Assembly (NCBI RefSeq): GCF_014836415.1 | Contig: NZ_JACSQY010000013.1 | Coordinates: 1-64,000, forward strand | Direction of reading: 5' to 3' | DNA: 64,000 nt | DNA from: Sporosarcina gallistercoris | Lineage (GTDB): Bacteria > Bacillota > Bacilli > Bacillales_A > Planococcaceae | Shown: positions 53,737 to 62,428 of the stretch, piece by piece | Numbering within the stretch: position 1 is the first letter of the stretch | How the letters are laid out: each line of letters starts with the position of its first letter | Position numbers and translations under genes: made by a program | The notes under the pieces: model-generated | Databases searched by the model: none | What the model saw: only the letters and a program-made list of their open reading frames with translations | What the model was told of the DNA's origin: nothing

Positions 53737-54159
53737 TCATTTCGTTATGTTTTCAGCTTTCTTCCATGTAGAGAAGAGGCTTGAAGCAAACTCCGCCAAC
53801 TGTATTAGCCCCACAAAAGGCTTAGTTCCCGGTAAATCCGGTTGTTTGGCATAGGTTTTCACCATTCCATGAACACTATCTGTTGCAGTGTACATCGTAT
53901 CCCCTAGGTTTTTAGCAGTTTCTGCTACGCTGTTCAAAGCATCTAATTTCAGTTGTACGTCAGTCGCCGAAGTTCTCGCCTCAACAATTGTCAGTTCCAA
54001 TTCTTTGATGGAGACGTCAGCTTTGTCTGCCATACGGTTCGCCGTACTTCCGACAGTTGTCAACAATCCGGAAATTCGTGTAAGCACAATACATAAATAA
54101 ATTGCAAATATCGCGAACGATACAGCGAGTAAAAACACGCCAATATGGACAAATGTCAT
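53737..54159 (-). CDS. DUF948 protein, copy D
   Basis: A 140-residue protein with an N-terminal membrane helix (residues 4-27) and a helical DUF948 region with hydrophobic heptads (VQLKLDALNSVAETAKNLG). Function unknown. GGAGGGATTG precedes the ATG. First gene of the leftward pair. Confidence 0.8.
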   Translation of the reverse strand: MTFVHIGVFLLAVSFAIFAIYLCIVLTRISGLLTTVGSTANRMADKADVSIKELELTIVEARTSATDVQLKLDALNSVAETAKNLGDTMYTATDSVHGMVKTYAKQPDLPGTKPFVGLIQLAEFASSLFSTWKKAENITK

Positions 54160-54301
54160 TCAGCAATCCCTCCTTCCTACTTGTGTATACCACAAAAGGT
54201 GCTGTAGTATGCATCATAATGATGTGAACCTGCTTAAATTCACGCTTTTTGTCTATATTCATCTTTTAGCTTACAATAAACAAAAAGGAGTTGAAAGTTA
54301 A

Positions 54302-54643
54302 ATGAACATTCATGGGCAAAATGTTTTTGGAAGCCAAGTCGATCGTGAAACAAGATGTGCACATTATCATAAAGAAATGGACCGGATCGCCATCAAATTC
54401 TATTGCTGTAATCAGTATTTCCCTTGTTTCGAATGTCATGCACAATTTGGATGCGAGCAGCCAAAGCGTTGGCCAAAGGATCGCTTTGATCAAAGAGCCA
54501 TCCTTTGCGGAAGTTGTGGACACGAACTGACCATCGCGCAGTACTTAACCTGTCAATCCAACTGTCCCCACTGTCAAAGTCAATTTAACCCCGGATGCAG
54601 CCTGCATGCTCATTTATACTTTGAAACTGATCACAACGCCTGA
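54302..54643 (+). CDS. CHY zinc-finger protein
   Basis: A 113-residue CHY-type zinc-finger protein. Ligand groups are CAHYH (about 19-23), CC (about 35), CFECH (about 42-46), CGSCGHELT (about 69) and CPHCQSQFNPGC (about 88-99), enough to hold two to three zinc ions. In plants and animals this module occurs in ubiquitin ligases; stand-alone bacterial versions have no known role. AAAAGGAG precedes the ATG. Confidence 0.88.
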   Translation: MNIHGQNVFGSQVDRETRCAHYHKEMDRIAIKFYCCNQYFPCFECHAQFGCEQPKRWPKDRFDQRAILCGSCGHELTIAQYLTCQSNCPHCQSQFNPGCSLHAHLYFETDHNA

Positions 54644-54654
54644 CTAACAGGCAT

Positions 54655-56250
54655 TCATGTACTGCTTCTGTCCGAATATTCCGCTCGCAATGTCCGTTTC
54701 AAAACTTTACCACTAGGATTTTTAGGGAGCTCATTTGTAAACTCTACGAACTTTGGTGTTTTAAATGATGATAACCGCTTCTTACAAAACTCGATGACCT
54801 CTTTTTCTTCCAGTACCATTCCTGGTTTCGGTATAATTATTGCAGTCACGGCTTCAATCCAATATGGATCGGGAATACTAATGACCGCCACTTCCGACAC
54901 GCCCTCCATTTGATAGATGACTTCCTCAACTTCCCTGCTGGAAACGTTCACCCCGCCCGTATTGATCATATCTTTTTTTCGATCTACAATAGTTAAGTAA
55001 CCTTCTTCATCCATGACTCCTAAGTCGCCGCTATGAAACCATCCTCCACGGAAAGCTTCGGCTGTTTTTTCTGCATCGTGCAGGTATCCTTTCATAGCAT
55101 GTGGGGTTCTATGAACAATCTCCCCTAGTTCCCCCCGTGGGACTTCCTCATCCTGATCGTTCACAATTCTAGTTTGCACATTCAGACTTGGCAACCCTGC
55201 CGATCCGAGTTTTCTAAGTTGGTCCTCGGGCTGAAGTGCCGTGGCAAGAGGGGCGACTTCCGTTTGACCGTAAAAATTCCACAGAGAAGCACCTGGTAAT
55301 CGTTCTTTTAGTTCTTTCAGGATTTCCATTGGCATAATAGCAGCGCCATAATAACATTTTTTCAAAGTAGATAAATCCCTTTTATCGAAATCCGCATGGC
55401 GGAGAAGAGCTATCCACACCGTTGGAGGACAAAACAGTAACGTCGCTCGCTCTTCTTCAATTGTTCTTAAAATCGCCTCAGGTGTTGGAACTTCCAGAAT
55501 GATTCCGGTCGAACCTAGGTAAACACTTGGTCCAAGGAAGACGTGCAACTGCGCGCTATGGTATAGAGGAAGCGCATGGATGACGACATCATCAGCACTC
55601 ATTTTTCCGTCGATTATGCAGCTGACGTATTCACTAATCAGGCTTTTGTGACTGAGCATTACACCTTTAGGGCGTGATTCAGTACCACTCGTATATAACA
55701 CGTGCACAACATCGTCATCTTCTACTTCAATATCCGGTAGCGAGGAGGAATGTTCCTTGCGAATGCTATGGATGGAAACCCATTGATCTGGTGCATAATC
55801 ATCTAATTGCCCGATGAATACTTTTTGCGCCACTTTGTGATGATTCAGCGATTTGTCCATAATTGCAGTGAATTCCATAGAAGCAAATACTGCATGAATC
55901 TGGGCGTGTTCGATTATGTAGCTAATCTCGTCTTCGGTCAGCATGTAATTGATCGGCACCATGACCGATCCGATGCGGGCTAAAGCAAAGTTAAGAACAA
56001 CGAAATCCAAGCTATTTCTAGACATGACCGTGACGAAGTCGCCTTTCTTTATCCCATTCGACAATAGTCCATTTGCAGTGCGATTCACTAGGGCATCCAG
56101 CTCTTCATACGTAAGGCGTTGGTTGTTAAATACGAGCGCATGCTTTTTGGGAAATCGCTCACTTGTTCTAAGCAGCAAATCCCCTAACGTATTTCTTCGC
56201 ACAGACTGTACATGATCAATAAGTCTTTCAACATTAAATTGACTAGTCAT
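54655..56250 (-). CDS. Acyl-CoA synthetase (AMP-forming ligase)
   Basis: A 531-residue ANL-superfamily enzyme. Adenylation motifs are VLYTSGTESRPKGVMLSH (about 184-201), WNFYGQTEV (about 325) and GWFHSGDLG...VDRKKDMINTGG (about 405-440); the terminal Lys is in NPSGKVLKR. It activates a fatty or other carboxylic acid to its CoA ester via an acyl-adenylate. Chain length is not predictable. GGAGGAGG six bases before ATG 56250 selects that start over 56256. Convergent with the CHY gene. Confidence 0.87.
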   Translation of the reverse strand: MTSQFNVERLIDHVQSVRRNTLGDLLLRTSERFPKKHALVFNNQRLTYEELDALVNRTANGLLSNGIKKGDFVTVMSRNSLDFVVLNFALARIGSVMVPINYMLTEDEISYIIEHAQIHAVFASMEFTAIMDKSLNHHKVAQKVFIGQLDDYAPDQWVSIHSIRKEHSSSLPDIEVEDDDVVHVLYTSGTESRPKGVMLSHKSLISEYVSCIIDGKMSADDVVIHALPLYHSAQLHVFLGPSVYLGSTGIILEVPTPEAILRTIEEERATLLFCPPTVWIALLRHADFDKRDLSTLKKCYYGAAIMPMEILKELKERLPGASLWNFYGQTEVAPLATALQPEDQLRKLGSAGLPSLNVQTRIVNDQDEEVPRGELGEIVHRTPHAMKGYLHDAEKTAEAFRGGWFHSGDLGVMDEEGYLTIVDRKKDMINTGGVNVSSREVEEVIYQMEGVSEVAVISIPDPYWIEAVTAIIIPKPGMVLEEKEVIEFCKKRLSSFKTPKFVEFTNELPKNPSGKVLKRTLRAEYSDRSST

Positions 56251-56256
56251 CAACAT

Positions 56257-56721
56257 CCTCCTCCACTATAAACACTTATTATAATGATAATTCAGATAAC
56301 TAACTAAAACAAGAGGAGTGGATGCTTTTAGCAGCAATCCGCTCCTCAAACAATCATTTACTTGTTGACTTCAGACACACTTCCACGTAATTTGGAACGC
56401 TCTAGCGTGTGATGACTCTCCCAAAACTCACAACATGAAACCTGTCCCTAAATAATATGAATCAGCTATGCTACCAGCAACGCTTGGAGTTCACTATATT
56501 TGTTTCGACTTAGAGGAATTTATTGTACATTCGGTATTTCAATCGTGTAATAACGGGTAGCGGGATTTGACTGAATTGAACTAATACGATGTAAGGAAAC
56601 GATGAACGACTGAATATCCATCAAACACTCAAGTGGCTTTCAATGGAAAAGACCGTGCGTAAGCGGTATGATGTATACACTAGAGTCAACAACATCGTTT
56701 TATGGAAAGAAGGATTTAGAC
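56257..56721. other. Divergent intergenic region with one hairpin, no gene seen
   Basis: Separates the acyl-CoA ligase and squalene/phytoene synthase genes. The only structure I see is the hairpin at 56313-56347; there is no open frame with a ribosome binding site before 56722. A frame open from 56668 is only an upstream extension of the synthase. Confidence 0.5.
56313..56347 (-). repeat. Leader hairpin upstream of the acyl-CoA ligase
   Basis: GAGGAGTGGAT / ATCCGCTCCTC stem (one G-T pair). On the minus strand it is followed by TTGTTTTAG, a weak terminator shape, so it could be an attenuator or end a short upstream RNA. Confidence 0.45.
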
Positions 56722-57543
56722 ATGAATGAAGCCGCCTTACAAAAAGATGCGATGCGCGTTCTTAAAGCGACGAGCCGTACGTTCTACATACCTATTAAAT
56801 TATTGAACCCAACTCTTCGTAAAACAGTCGGTTCTGCATATCTATGTTTGCGTGCAATCGATGAAATTGAAGATCATGAACAACTCGATCCACAAAAAAA
56901 GTCAGCCTTACTTCGTGCTACCGCAGAACTTCTTCGCAATGGATTCAATGAAGCGGATTATGCTGATCTCTTATCGCCTGTAGAAGGACAGTTGCCTGAA
57001 GTGACACTTCGTTTAGCGGATTGGCTCGCAGTATGCCCGCCTGATCTATATGAAAATGTCCGTAACGTCACGGCAATCATGGCGGATGGTATGGCGAAAT
57101 GGGTAGAAAAAGATTTTCAAATCGAAACAAAAGAAGACTTGGACGAATATACGTACTATGTGGCGGGACTTGTCGGTGTTATGCTTTCAGATATCTGGGA
57201 GCAATATGATGGGACCATCACAGATCGCGAGTTTGCCATCGGATATGGTCGAGGCTTGCAAGCGGTCAATATGTTGCGCAACCAGGATGAAGATGCTGAG
57301 CGAGGGGTCCGCTTCCTACCCGAAGGCTGGACGCGTGAAGATTTGTTTGACTATGCCAGACAAAATCTAGCGATGGCGGATGAATACATGAAGCAAATCC
57401 AGACGAAAAACATCGTGCTTTTCTGCAAGATTCCTTTAGCGCTTGCGAAAAAGACATTGTCTGCGCTTGAAAAAGGCGAAGAGAAGATGAAGCGCGACGA
57501 AGTGAATGCAACTGTAGATGAAATTTTAAAGGAAACCACGTAA
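56722..57543 (+). CDS. Squalene/phytoene synthase family protein
   Basis: A 273-residue trans-isoprenyl diphosphate synthase. The first Asp-rich motif is AIDEIEDHE (about 47-55) and the second NMLRNQDEDAERGVRFLP (about 185-202), both close to the DXXXD pairs that bind Mg2+-diphosphate, so head-to-head condensation of C15 or C20 diphosphates is likely. It is more like the HpnC/squalene-type group than CrtM, but this is not certain. No desaturase or cyclase gene is adjacent. AAGAAGGA favours ATG 56722. Confidence 0.82.
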   Translation: MNEAALQKDAMRVLKATSRTFYIPIKLLNPTLRKTVGSAYLCLRAIDEIEDHEQLDPQKKSALLRATAELLRNGFNEADYADLLSPVEGQLPEVTLRLADWLAVCPPDLYENVRNVTAIMADGMAKWVEKDFQIETKEDLDEYTYYVAGLVGVMLSDIWEQYDGTITDREFAIGYGRGLQAVNMLRNQDEDAERGVRFLPEGWTREDLFDYARQNLAMADEYMKQIQTKNIVLFCKIPLALAKKTLSALEKGEEKMKRDEVNATVDEILKETT

Positions 57544-57570
57544 AAAGAGCAGCCGCGGCTGCTTTTTTTA
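57544..57570 (+). terminator. Terminator of the squalene/phytoene synthase gene
   Basis: AAAGAGCAGCC / GGCTGCTTTTTTT hairpin with a two-base loop. Confidence 0.88.
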
Positions 57571-57617
57571 CATTTGCTAATCATGTGAGGTGACGTGATG
57601 AATAGCAATGAACGAAT

Positions 57618-57758
57618 TCGCTCATAAACCTGGAAAAGTAATCATAAAATTTGGATTCCGCTCATAAACTCAAAAATGTGATCATAAATCACGGATTCCG
57701 CTCATAAACTCGAAAATGTGATCATAACCGTAGATTACGCTCACATATCTGAAAATAT
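57618..57758 (+). repeat. Tandem array of alternating 20-bp half-units (40-bp period), copy 2
   Basis: Seven half-units of 20 bases: CGCTCATAA-type at 57618, 57658, 57698 and a degenerate CGCTCACATA at 57738, alternating with GTAATCATAA (57638) and GTGATCATAA (57678, 57718). Spacing is exactly 20 and 40 bases. The half-units and orientation are those of the array at 25961. It begins 48 bases past a terminator and holds no gene. From 57759 to the dioxygenase stop nothing further is seen. Confidence 0.92.
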
Positions 57759-57869
57759 ATTGCTACAACCGCTATCGCTTTTCCATATAAACCAACTTTC
57801 CTTCCGATTACCTCGCCTTCCACAATCTTCAAGCATCCCTAATCCAATAAAACCATGCTTTATCTTATC

Positions 57870-58841
57870 TCATTGCCCACTATCTAATGGTGTAAGCCGT
57901 CTTTCAATTTCCTCCCTGCGTGACTCAAGAAATGGCGGCAATGCTAATGACTCTCCCAACGTTTCAAACGGCTCATCGGTATCGAATCCTGGTCCGTCCG
58001 TCGCTAATTCAATCGTTAAGCCATTCGGATCCTTTATATAGACAGAACGGAAGTAGAATCTGTCAATAAATCCAGAGTGCGAGACATTCATCTCCGTCAA
58101 TCGATCAATCCACTGTAACAGTTCCTCCTGATCCGCTGCGCGTAATGCGACATGGTGAACACTGCCGCGGCCTGGTCGTTCAGTCGGCAAATCCGTACGC
58201 TCTTCAAGAATAAGTTCCGCACCAGTTCCACCTTCCCCAGTTGAATAGACGACAATATCACGCTGGCCGTCCTTACCAGAAGGATAGGTTGCAACTGGTC
58301 TGAATTTCAGAACTTCCTCTATCAAATGTCTAGTCAATTCCCCATTCGCAACAGTTAAAGTAACTGGCCCTAGACCTATTATGCCGAACTCCTCAGGGAT
58401 TTCATCATGGACTTGGGGTACACCTCCAGCGACTCCATCATTTGTTTCATCCGAGACGAGCATGAGTCGTTGTCCTTCGGCATCAGTAAAACGAATCGAT
58501 TTGCGCCCAATACGTTCTAATATCGCCTCTTGTTCAACCCCATACTTCATAAATCGCTCTTGCCAAAATTGTAACGCTTTGTCAGACGCTACTCGTAAAG
58601 AGGTTAATGAAATACTATTTGTTCCTGCCCGTGTTGCACCCGCACGTGGGATTTCAAAAAACGTTAACTCCGTGCCAGGATTTCCTGCTTCATCGGCATA
58701 GAACAAATGATACATCGAAGGAGCATCTTGATTGACTGTCTTTTTCACAAGACGCATGCCCATGATCTTTGTGTAGAAATATAGATTATCTGCTGCATTT
58801 GCAGTAATTGCTGATACGTGATGAATCCCTTTGAGTTCCAT
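57870..58841 (-). CDS. Ring-cleaving dioxygenase, VOC superfamily (MhqO/MhqA-like)
   Basis: A 323-residue protein of two vicinal-oxygen-chelate domains (about 1-140 and 150-310). Metal ligands fit His in GIHHVSAI, His in SVHHVALRAAD and Glu in GLTIELATDGPGF. Related Bacillus enzymes (MhqO, MhqA) break down catechol and hydroquinone and confer quinone tolerance under MarR-type MhqR control. An imperfect inverted repeat lies upstream. AGGGGGAT precedes the ATG. Confidence 0.86.
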   Translation of the reverse strand: MELKGIHHVSAITANAADNLYFYTKIMGMRLVKKTVNQDAPSMYHLFYADEAGNPGTELTFFEIPRAGATRAGTNSISLTSLRVASDKALQFWQERFMKYGVEQEAILERIGRKSIRFTDAEGQRLMLVSDETNDGVAGGVPQVHDEIPEEFGIIGLGPVTLTVANGELTRHLIEEVLKFRPVATYPSGKDGQRDIVVYSTGEGGTGAELILEERTDLPTERPGRGSVHHVALRAADQEELLQWIDRLTEMNVSHSGFIDRFYFRSVYIKDPNGLTIELATDGPGFDTDEPFETLGESLALPPFLESRREEIERRLTPLDSGQ

Positions 58842-58870
58842 TTATAAATCCCCCTCTTATTTCGAGAAAA

Positions 58871-58890
58871 TTACTCTTAATTAAAGATAA
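58871..58890. promoter_or_regulatory. Operator-like inverted repeat upstream of the dioxygenase
   Basis: TTACTCTTAATTAAAGATAA is an imperfect inverted repeat centred on AATT, 30 bases before the gene. It loosely recalls MarR/MhqR sites (TATCTCGAATTCGAGATA), but the match is weak. Confidence 0.35.
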
Positions 58891-58910
58891 TAGTACTCGT
58901 AATTATAGAG

Positions 58911-58956
58911 AAACACAAATAAACGAACTGCTAATGCAGCTCGTCTATTTGTGTTC
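58911..58956 (-). terminator. Terminator of the ABC-F/FlaR operon
   Basis: Long stem ACACAAATAAACGA-CTGC / GCAG-TCGTCTATTTGTGT spanning the stop codon; minus-strand tail TTTCTC. Confidence 0.75.
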
Positions 58957-59467
58957 TCTCTACCATCTGAAGAAACTCTCTTATTTGTCTCCGTGACTGA
59001 AGAAGGAACACATTTTTTCCTTCTTCAGTATAGTTACGCATTCGACTTCGCATATCCACTCTTCGACGTCTATACGTAGTCACAATATACTTGAGGAATA
59101 CCCAATCCAATTTTTCACGACACTCTTTTCCCATGTCCGGTCTCGTTTGCTTATGATACCGAATCCGACGTTTAAGTACGCGAAACAAACACAGATACAG
59201 AGGGAGTTCCAAGTAAATAACCGTGTCCGCATTTGTTTCACGCACTGACACCGTTCTCGAGTAATTCCCTTCAATAATCCAAGTGGAACCCGCCGTCGCA
59301 TCCAACTGACGCTGTTCAAATACTTCCGAAGGCACCTCTTGCCAACCTGGTTCAAAATATAAACTGTCTAAAAAGGTAACTGGATAATCGAGTATTTCTC
59401 CTAAGTTGCGAGCAAATGTCGATTTTCCTGCCCCCGCAGAAACACCCATAACTAGTATCCGACGCAT
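58931..59467 (-). CDS. P-loop kinase-like protein, FlaR/topology modulation type
   Basis: A 178-residue P-loop protein related to adenylate kinases. Walker A is VMGVSAGAGKSTFAR (about 5-19), the nucleotide-monophosphate region includes LDSLYFEPGWQEVP, and an RRIRYHKQTRPDMG lid-like segment is rich in Arg. Often annotated as 'DNA topology modulation protein FlaR' with no firm role. GAGGAGG favours ATG 59467 over 59485. It lies 14 bases after the ABC-F gene, an operon. Confidence 0.8.
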   Translation of the reverse strand: MRRILVMGVSAGAGKSTFARNLGEILDYPVTFLDSLYFEPGWQEVPSEVFEQRQLDATAGSTWIIEGNYSRTVSVRETNADTVIYLELPLYLCLFRVLKRRIRYHKQTRPDMGKECREKLDWVFLKYIVTTYRRRRVDMRSRMRNYTEEGKNVFLLQSRRQIREFLQMVERTQIDELH

Positions 59468-59481
59468 AAGTACCTCCTCGT

Positions 59482-61095
59482 TCACTCTTCAACTTGCTTC
59501 CGATGAGCAAATTCAAAATCACCATCGTGAATGGTCATCTTCTGTTGATCAATCCATGCAATCTTCGTAAACAGCTTCTGCAAGAAATAACGATCATGAC
59601 TCACCGCGATGATTGTGCCCTCGAAACTCTCAAGTGTATCTTCAAGAACTTCCCGACTTTCAATATCCAAATGATTGGTTGGTTCATCTAAAATAAGCAA
59701 ATTGATATTTTGCTGCATCAGTTGTGCGAGTCGGAGCCGCATCTTCTCTCCACCACTTAAATCTTTCACTTTCTTAAAGACATCGTAACCATAAAACAGA
59801 AACTGCGCGAGGACATGCCGTGCGTCAGGCTCACTCATCGAGAGTTCTTCACGGAAAGCATCGATCAATCGCAATTCATCATTCAATGTATCAAATTGCT
59901 GAGCCAAGTATCCGATTGTGACATTGCTTCCAATGCGTATTCTGCCTTCAGATGGAACTACTTGGTTCAAGATCATTTTTAATAGCGTGGATTTTCCTGT
60001 ACCATTATTTCCAACTATCGCTAACCGATCTTGCCAGTAGACAGACAGTGAAATGTCTTCAAAAATCATTGGCTGCTGTAAGGCATAACGATGACTTAGC
60101 TGTTCGATAAGAACGACTTCTTTTCCGCTGCGTTCACTCGCTTCTAAACGCAGGTTCATGGCTTTCTCCTTTTTAGGCTTTTTGACTACTTCGATTCTTG
60201 CAAGCATTTTCTCCATCGACTTCGCCTTTCGGAATAGATCCGGATTTGGTGGCGAAGATTCATTTGCCCATTGACGCAGTCGACGGATCGCTTCCTTGAT
60301 TTTTTTGATTTTCTTTTGCTGCTCTTTGTATTCCGAAAACTGCTGTTCCAATTTAGCCTCCCTGTTCAAAAGGAAAGCATCATAATTTCCATGACTCAAC
60401 CAGCATTGTCCATCTTCTAACTCAATGACTTTATCGACGACACGGTTCATGAATTGACGGTCATGAGAAACCAGGACCACTGTTCCTGGAAATTGTCGTA
60501 TGTGTTGCTCCAACCATTCAATGGCAGATAAATCCAGATGATTCGTCGGCTCATCCAAAAGAAGGATATCGGGATTTTTCAGTAAGATTTGACCCAACAT
60601 CACTTTTGTTTTCTCACCGCCGCTTAATGCCTCAAATTCATGCTGGAAAAAGTGAGTAATCCCTAATCCATTTGCGATGCTTGTGATCTTGGATTCCATC
60701 TCATAGCCACCAAGTTCCATAAACGTCTCTTGTAGTCCTCCATATCGGCTCAAGATTCGATCAGAAGCGTCAGTTGCCATTTGTAATTCAAGTTCTTTCA
60801 TACGGCGTTCAATACCAATTAGCTCGTTAAATGCCTCTAATAAAACGTCTTTAACAAGATGGTGTGGATAGGCAGGAATCTGATGTAAATATCCGATTTT
60901 ACTGTCCTTTGCTTGAATAATACGACCATTATCAGGTGATTCAATACCTGCAAGCAGGCTTAACAGTGTTGTTTTTCCACACCCATTCCTTCCAACGAGT
61001 GCAACATGTTCTCCAGATTTCACTTCCATAGTGAGTTGATCCAGTATGACTGTTCCGCCAAATGATTTTGTCAGATTTTCCGCTTTGATATGCAT
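59482..61095 (-). CDS. ABC-F ATPase, ribosome-protection type
   Basis: A 537-residue soluble protein with two ATPase domains and no membrane segment. First domain: Walker A GRNGCGKTT (about 35), signature LSGGEKTKV, Walker B LLLDEPTNHLD. Second: GNNGTGKST, LSGGEKMRLRLAQ, LILDEPTNHLD. The linker is long and basic (residues 225-300, many Lys/Arg/Gln), as in antibiotic-resistance ABC-F proteins that reach into the ribosome. The 46-codon leader and attenuator upstream also fit inducible resistance. GGAGG with eight-base spacing fixes ATG 61095; the extension to 61155 reads through the terminator. Confidence 0.86.
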   Translation of the reverse strand: MHIKAENLTKSFGGTVILDQLTMEVKSGEHVALVGRNGCGKTTLLSLLAGIESPDNGRIIQAKDSKIGYLHQIPAYPHHLVKDVLLEAFNELIGIERRMKELELQMATDASDRILSRYGGLQETFMELGGYEMESKITSIANGLGITHFFQHEFEALSGGEKTKVMLGQILLKNPDILLLDEPTNHLDLSAIEWLEQHIRQFPGTVVLVSHDRQFMNRVVDKVIELEDGQCWLSHGNYDAFLLNREAKLEQQFSEYKEQQKKIKKIKEAIRRLRQWANESSPPNPDLFRKAKSMEKMLARIEVVKKPKKEKAMNLRLEASERSGKEVVLIEQLSHRYALQQPMIFEDISLSVYWQDRLAIVGNNGTGKSTLLKMILNQVVPSEGRIRIGSNVTIGYLAQQFDTLNDELRLIDAFREELSMSEPDARHVLAQFLFYGYDVFKKVKDLSGGEKMRLRLAQLMQQNINLLILDEPTNHLDIESREVLEDTLESFEGTIIAVSHDRYFLQKLFTKIAWIDQQKMTIHDGDFEFAHRKQVEE

Positions 61096-61130
61096 TGTAA
61101 GTGCCTCCAGGAGCGCACTGATTTCAGGCA

Positions 61131-61165
61131 AACAAAAAAGACCGCCCGTTAACAAGCAGTCTTTT
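61131..61165 (-). terminator. Attenuator hairpin before the ABC-F gene
   Basis: On the minus strand AAAGACTGC, ten-base loop, GCGGTCTTT, then TTTTTGTTT. It sits between the leader ORF stop and the ABC-F ribosome binding site, so default transcription would end here. Confidence 0.8.
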
Positions 61166-61181
61166 CGTGAAAAGAGTGAAG

Positions 61182-61322
61182 TTAATCAGTTGCGCTGTAA
61201 TTTTTTGGTGTTCTAAAAAAGGACATACGTATCCCGTTCTCCAAAAAATCGTAAGTAATGACACGTGCAATATACGTTGAAGTATCAACTTGAACACATG
61301 CCTGCGCTACTGAATTCTTCAT
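61182..61322 (-). CDS. Leader peptide of the ABC-F gene
   Basis: A 46-codon frame, starting MKNSVAQACVQVDTSTYIAR and ending NYSATD, preceded by a G-rich GGGGGTGGGAAG ribosome binding site. It ends 17 bases before the attenuator stem. Its sequence matches no family I know. In vmlR- and lmo0919-like genes ribosomes stalled on a leader ORF by an antibiotic let the transcript bypass the terminator; the same arrangement is present here, with mechanism inferred. Confidence 0.6.
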   Translation of the reverse strand: MKNSVAQACVQVDTSTYIARVITYDFLENGIRMSFFRTPKNYSATD

Positions 61323-61563
61323 TCTTCCCACCCCCGTTCAGATTAGTTGCTATCAGTCTAACATGATATTGATTGACTTGCAAGAATACTCTTTACATGA
61401 GCGCCTTTATGATCAGATTTCAACAGATTAAGGATGTTCCATACAATAAACAGGGACATTTATGTCGCTGAACATTCAAAAGTACTTCTCATCGCAGTGC
61501 GACTGGTAGATTTCTGTTCTTTCAATTACCGATGCATACAATAAGATACGAAGGAGGGTTACA

Positions 61564-62352
61564 ATGCCTGTCATGAAAACTAATGAGTGGTTGAATGAGC
61601 TTTATCAAAATCCCATTGAGCTATGTAAAAAGCTAGAACCATTGTTCCCTGGTATTTCTGCAAAAGAAATATATGAATATTTTCGGTTACATGGTATGTA
61701 TCATGAGCGCGATAAAAGAGAATTCACACTTGTAGATACTATGATCGAAAACGATATTTGGGCGGTTGTGGAAATGGAACATTTGGCGCTTCAAAAGAAA
61801 TGGAAAGGTCCGGATGTCCCCATCATTATTTTACCCTCGAATACAACAGACAAGAAACTGATGAAGCAAACGAACGGAAAAGCCGGCTTAGCATTTTCCG
61901 ATAAACTCTTCCTATTTGTTCCTGAGAACATTTCAGAGCATGAATTGAAAGCGTTATTCATACATGAATACAATCACGTCTGTCGATTATGGCATACAAA
62001 AAAGGAGGAGAAATCCTACACGTTGCTGGATTCAATCATATTAGAGGGTCTTGCGGAGCATGCCGTACGTGAAAGACTTGGGGACGCATTCACTGCGTCC
62101 TGGACGAATTTACATTCCAAGGGAAAGCTCGCAAAGATTTGGGATGAAATCATCTCACCTCAAAAAGAATTATTGAAATCACACCCTTTGCACAATCAGT
62201 TTCTGTTCGGATGGGATGGTGTTCCTCGAATGGCTGGATATTGCGTAGGTTATTACTTAGTGGGAAGCTATCTGAATACGAATCACTTATGTATCAACGA
62301 TATTATGAGCGTAAACGCGAAAGTCATTTCAAATCTTCATCCATCTGGTTAA
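61564..62352 (+). CDS. DUF2268 zinc metalloprotease-like protein
   Basis: A 262-residue soluble protein of the DUF2268 (YjaZ-like) group. The zinc-binding HExxH is seen as FIHEYNHVCRLWH (about 137-149), with the third ligand Glu in ILEGLAEHAVRE (about 163-174). It is a predicted Zn-dependent protease. Substrate is unknown. GAAGGAGGG precedes the ATG. Single gene. Confidence 0.8.
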   Translation: MPVMKTNEWLNELYQNPIELCKKLEPLFPGISAKEIYEYFRLHGMYHERDKREFTLVDTMIENDIWAVVEMEHLALQKKWKGPDVPIIILPSNTTDKKLMKQTNGKAGLAFSDKLFLFVPENISEHELKALFIHEYNHVCRLWHTKKEEKSYTLLDSIILEGLAEHAVRERLGDAFTASWTNLHSKGKLAKIWDEIISPQKELLKSHPLHNQFLFGWDGVPRMAGYCVGYYLVGSYLNTNHLCINDIMSVNAKVISNLHPSG

Positions 62353-62428
62353 GCAATTACGAAACAAAAACCAGAGAGACAGCAACCGCTATTGTCCAGC
62401 GCTGCCTCTCTAGACTTACATCAGCAAC

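Noticed and set aside
54640..54654. Terminator GCCTG...CAGGC between CHY and acyl-CoA ligase genes
   Set aside because: Five-bp stem without a T-run in either direction; too weak to call.
56281..56300. Fur-like TGATAATTCAGATAAC before the acyl-CoA ligase
   Set aside because: Only one half-site matches; the second half fails, unlike the perfect site at 11631.
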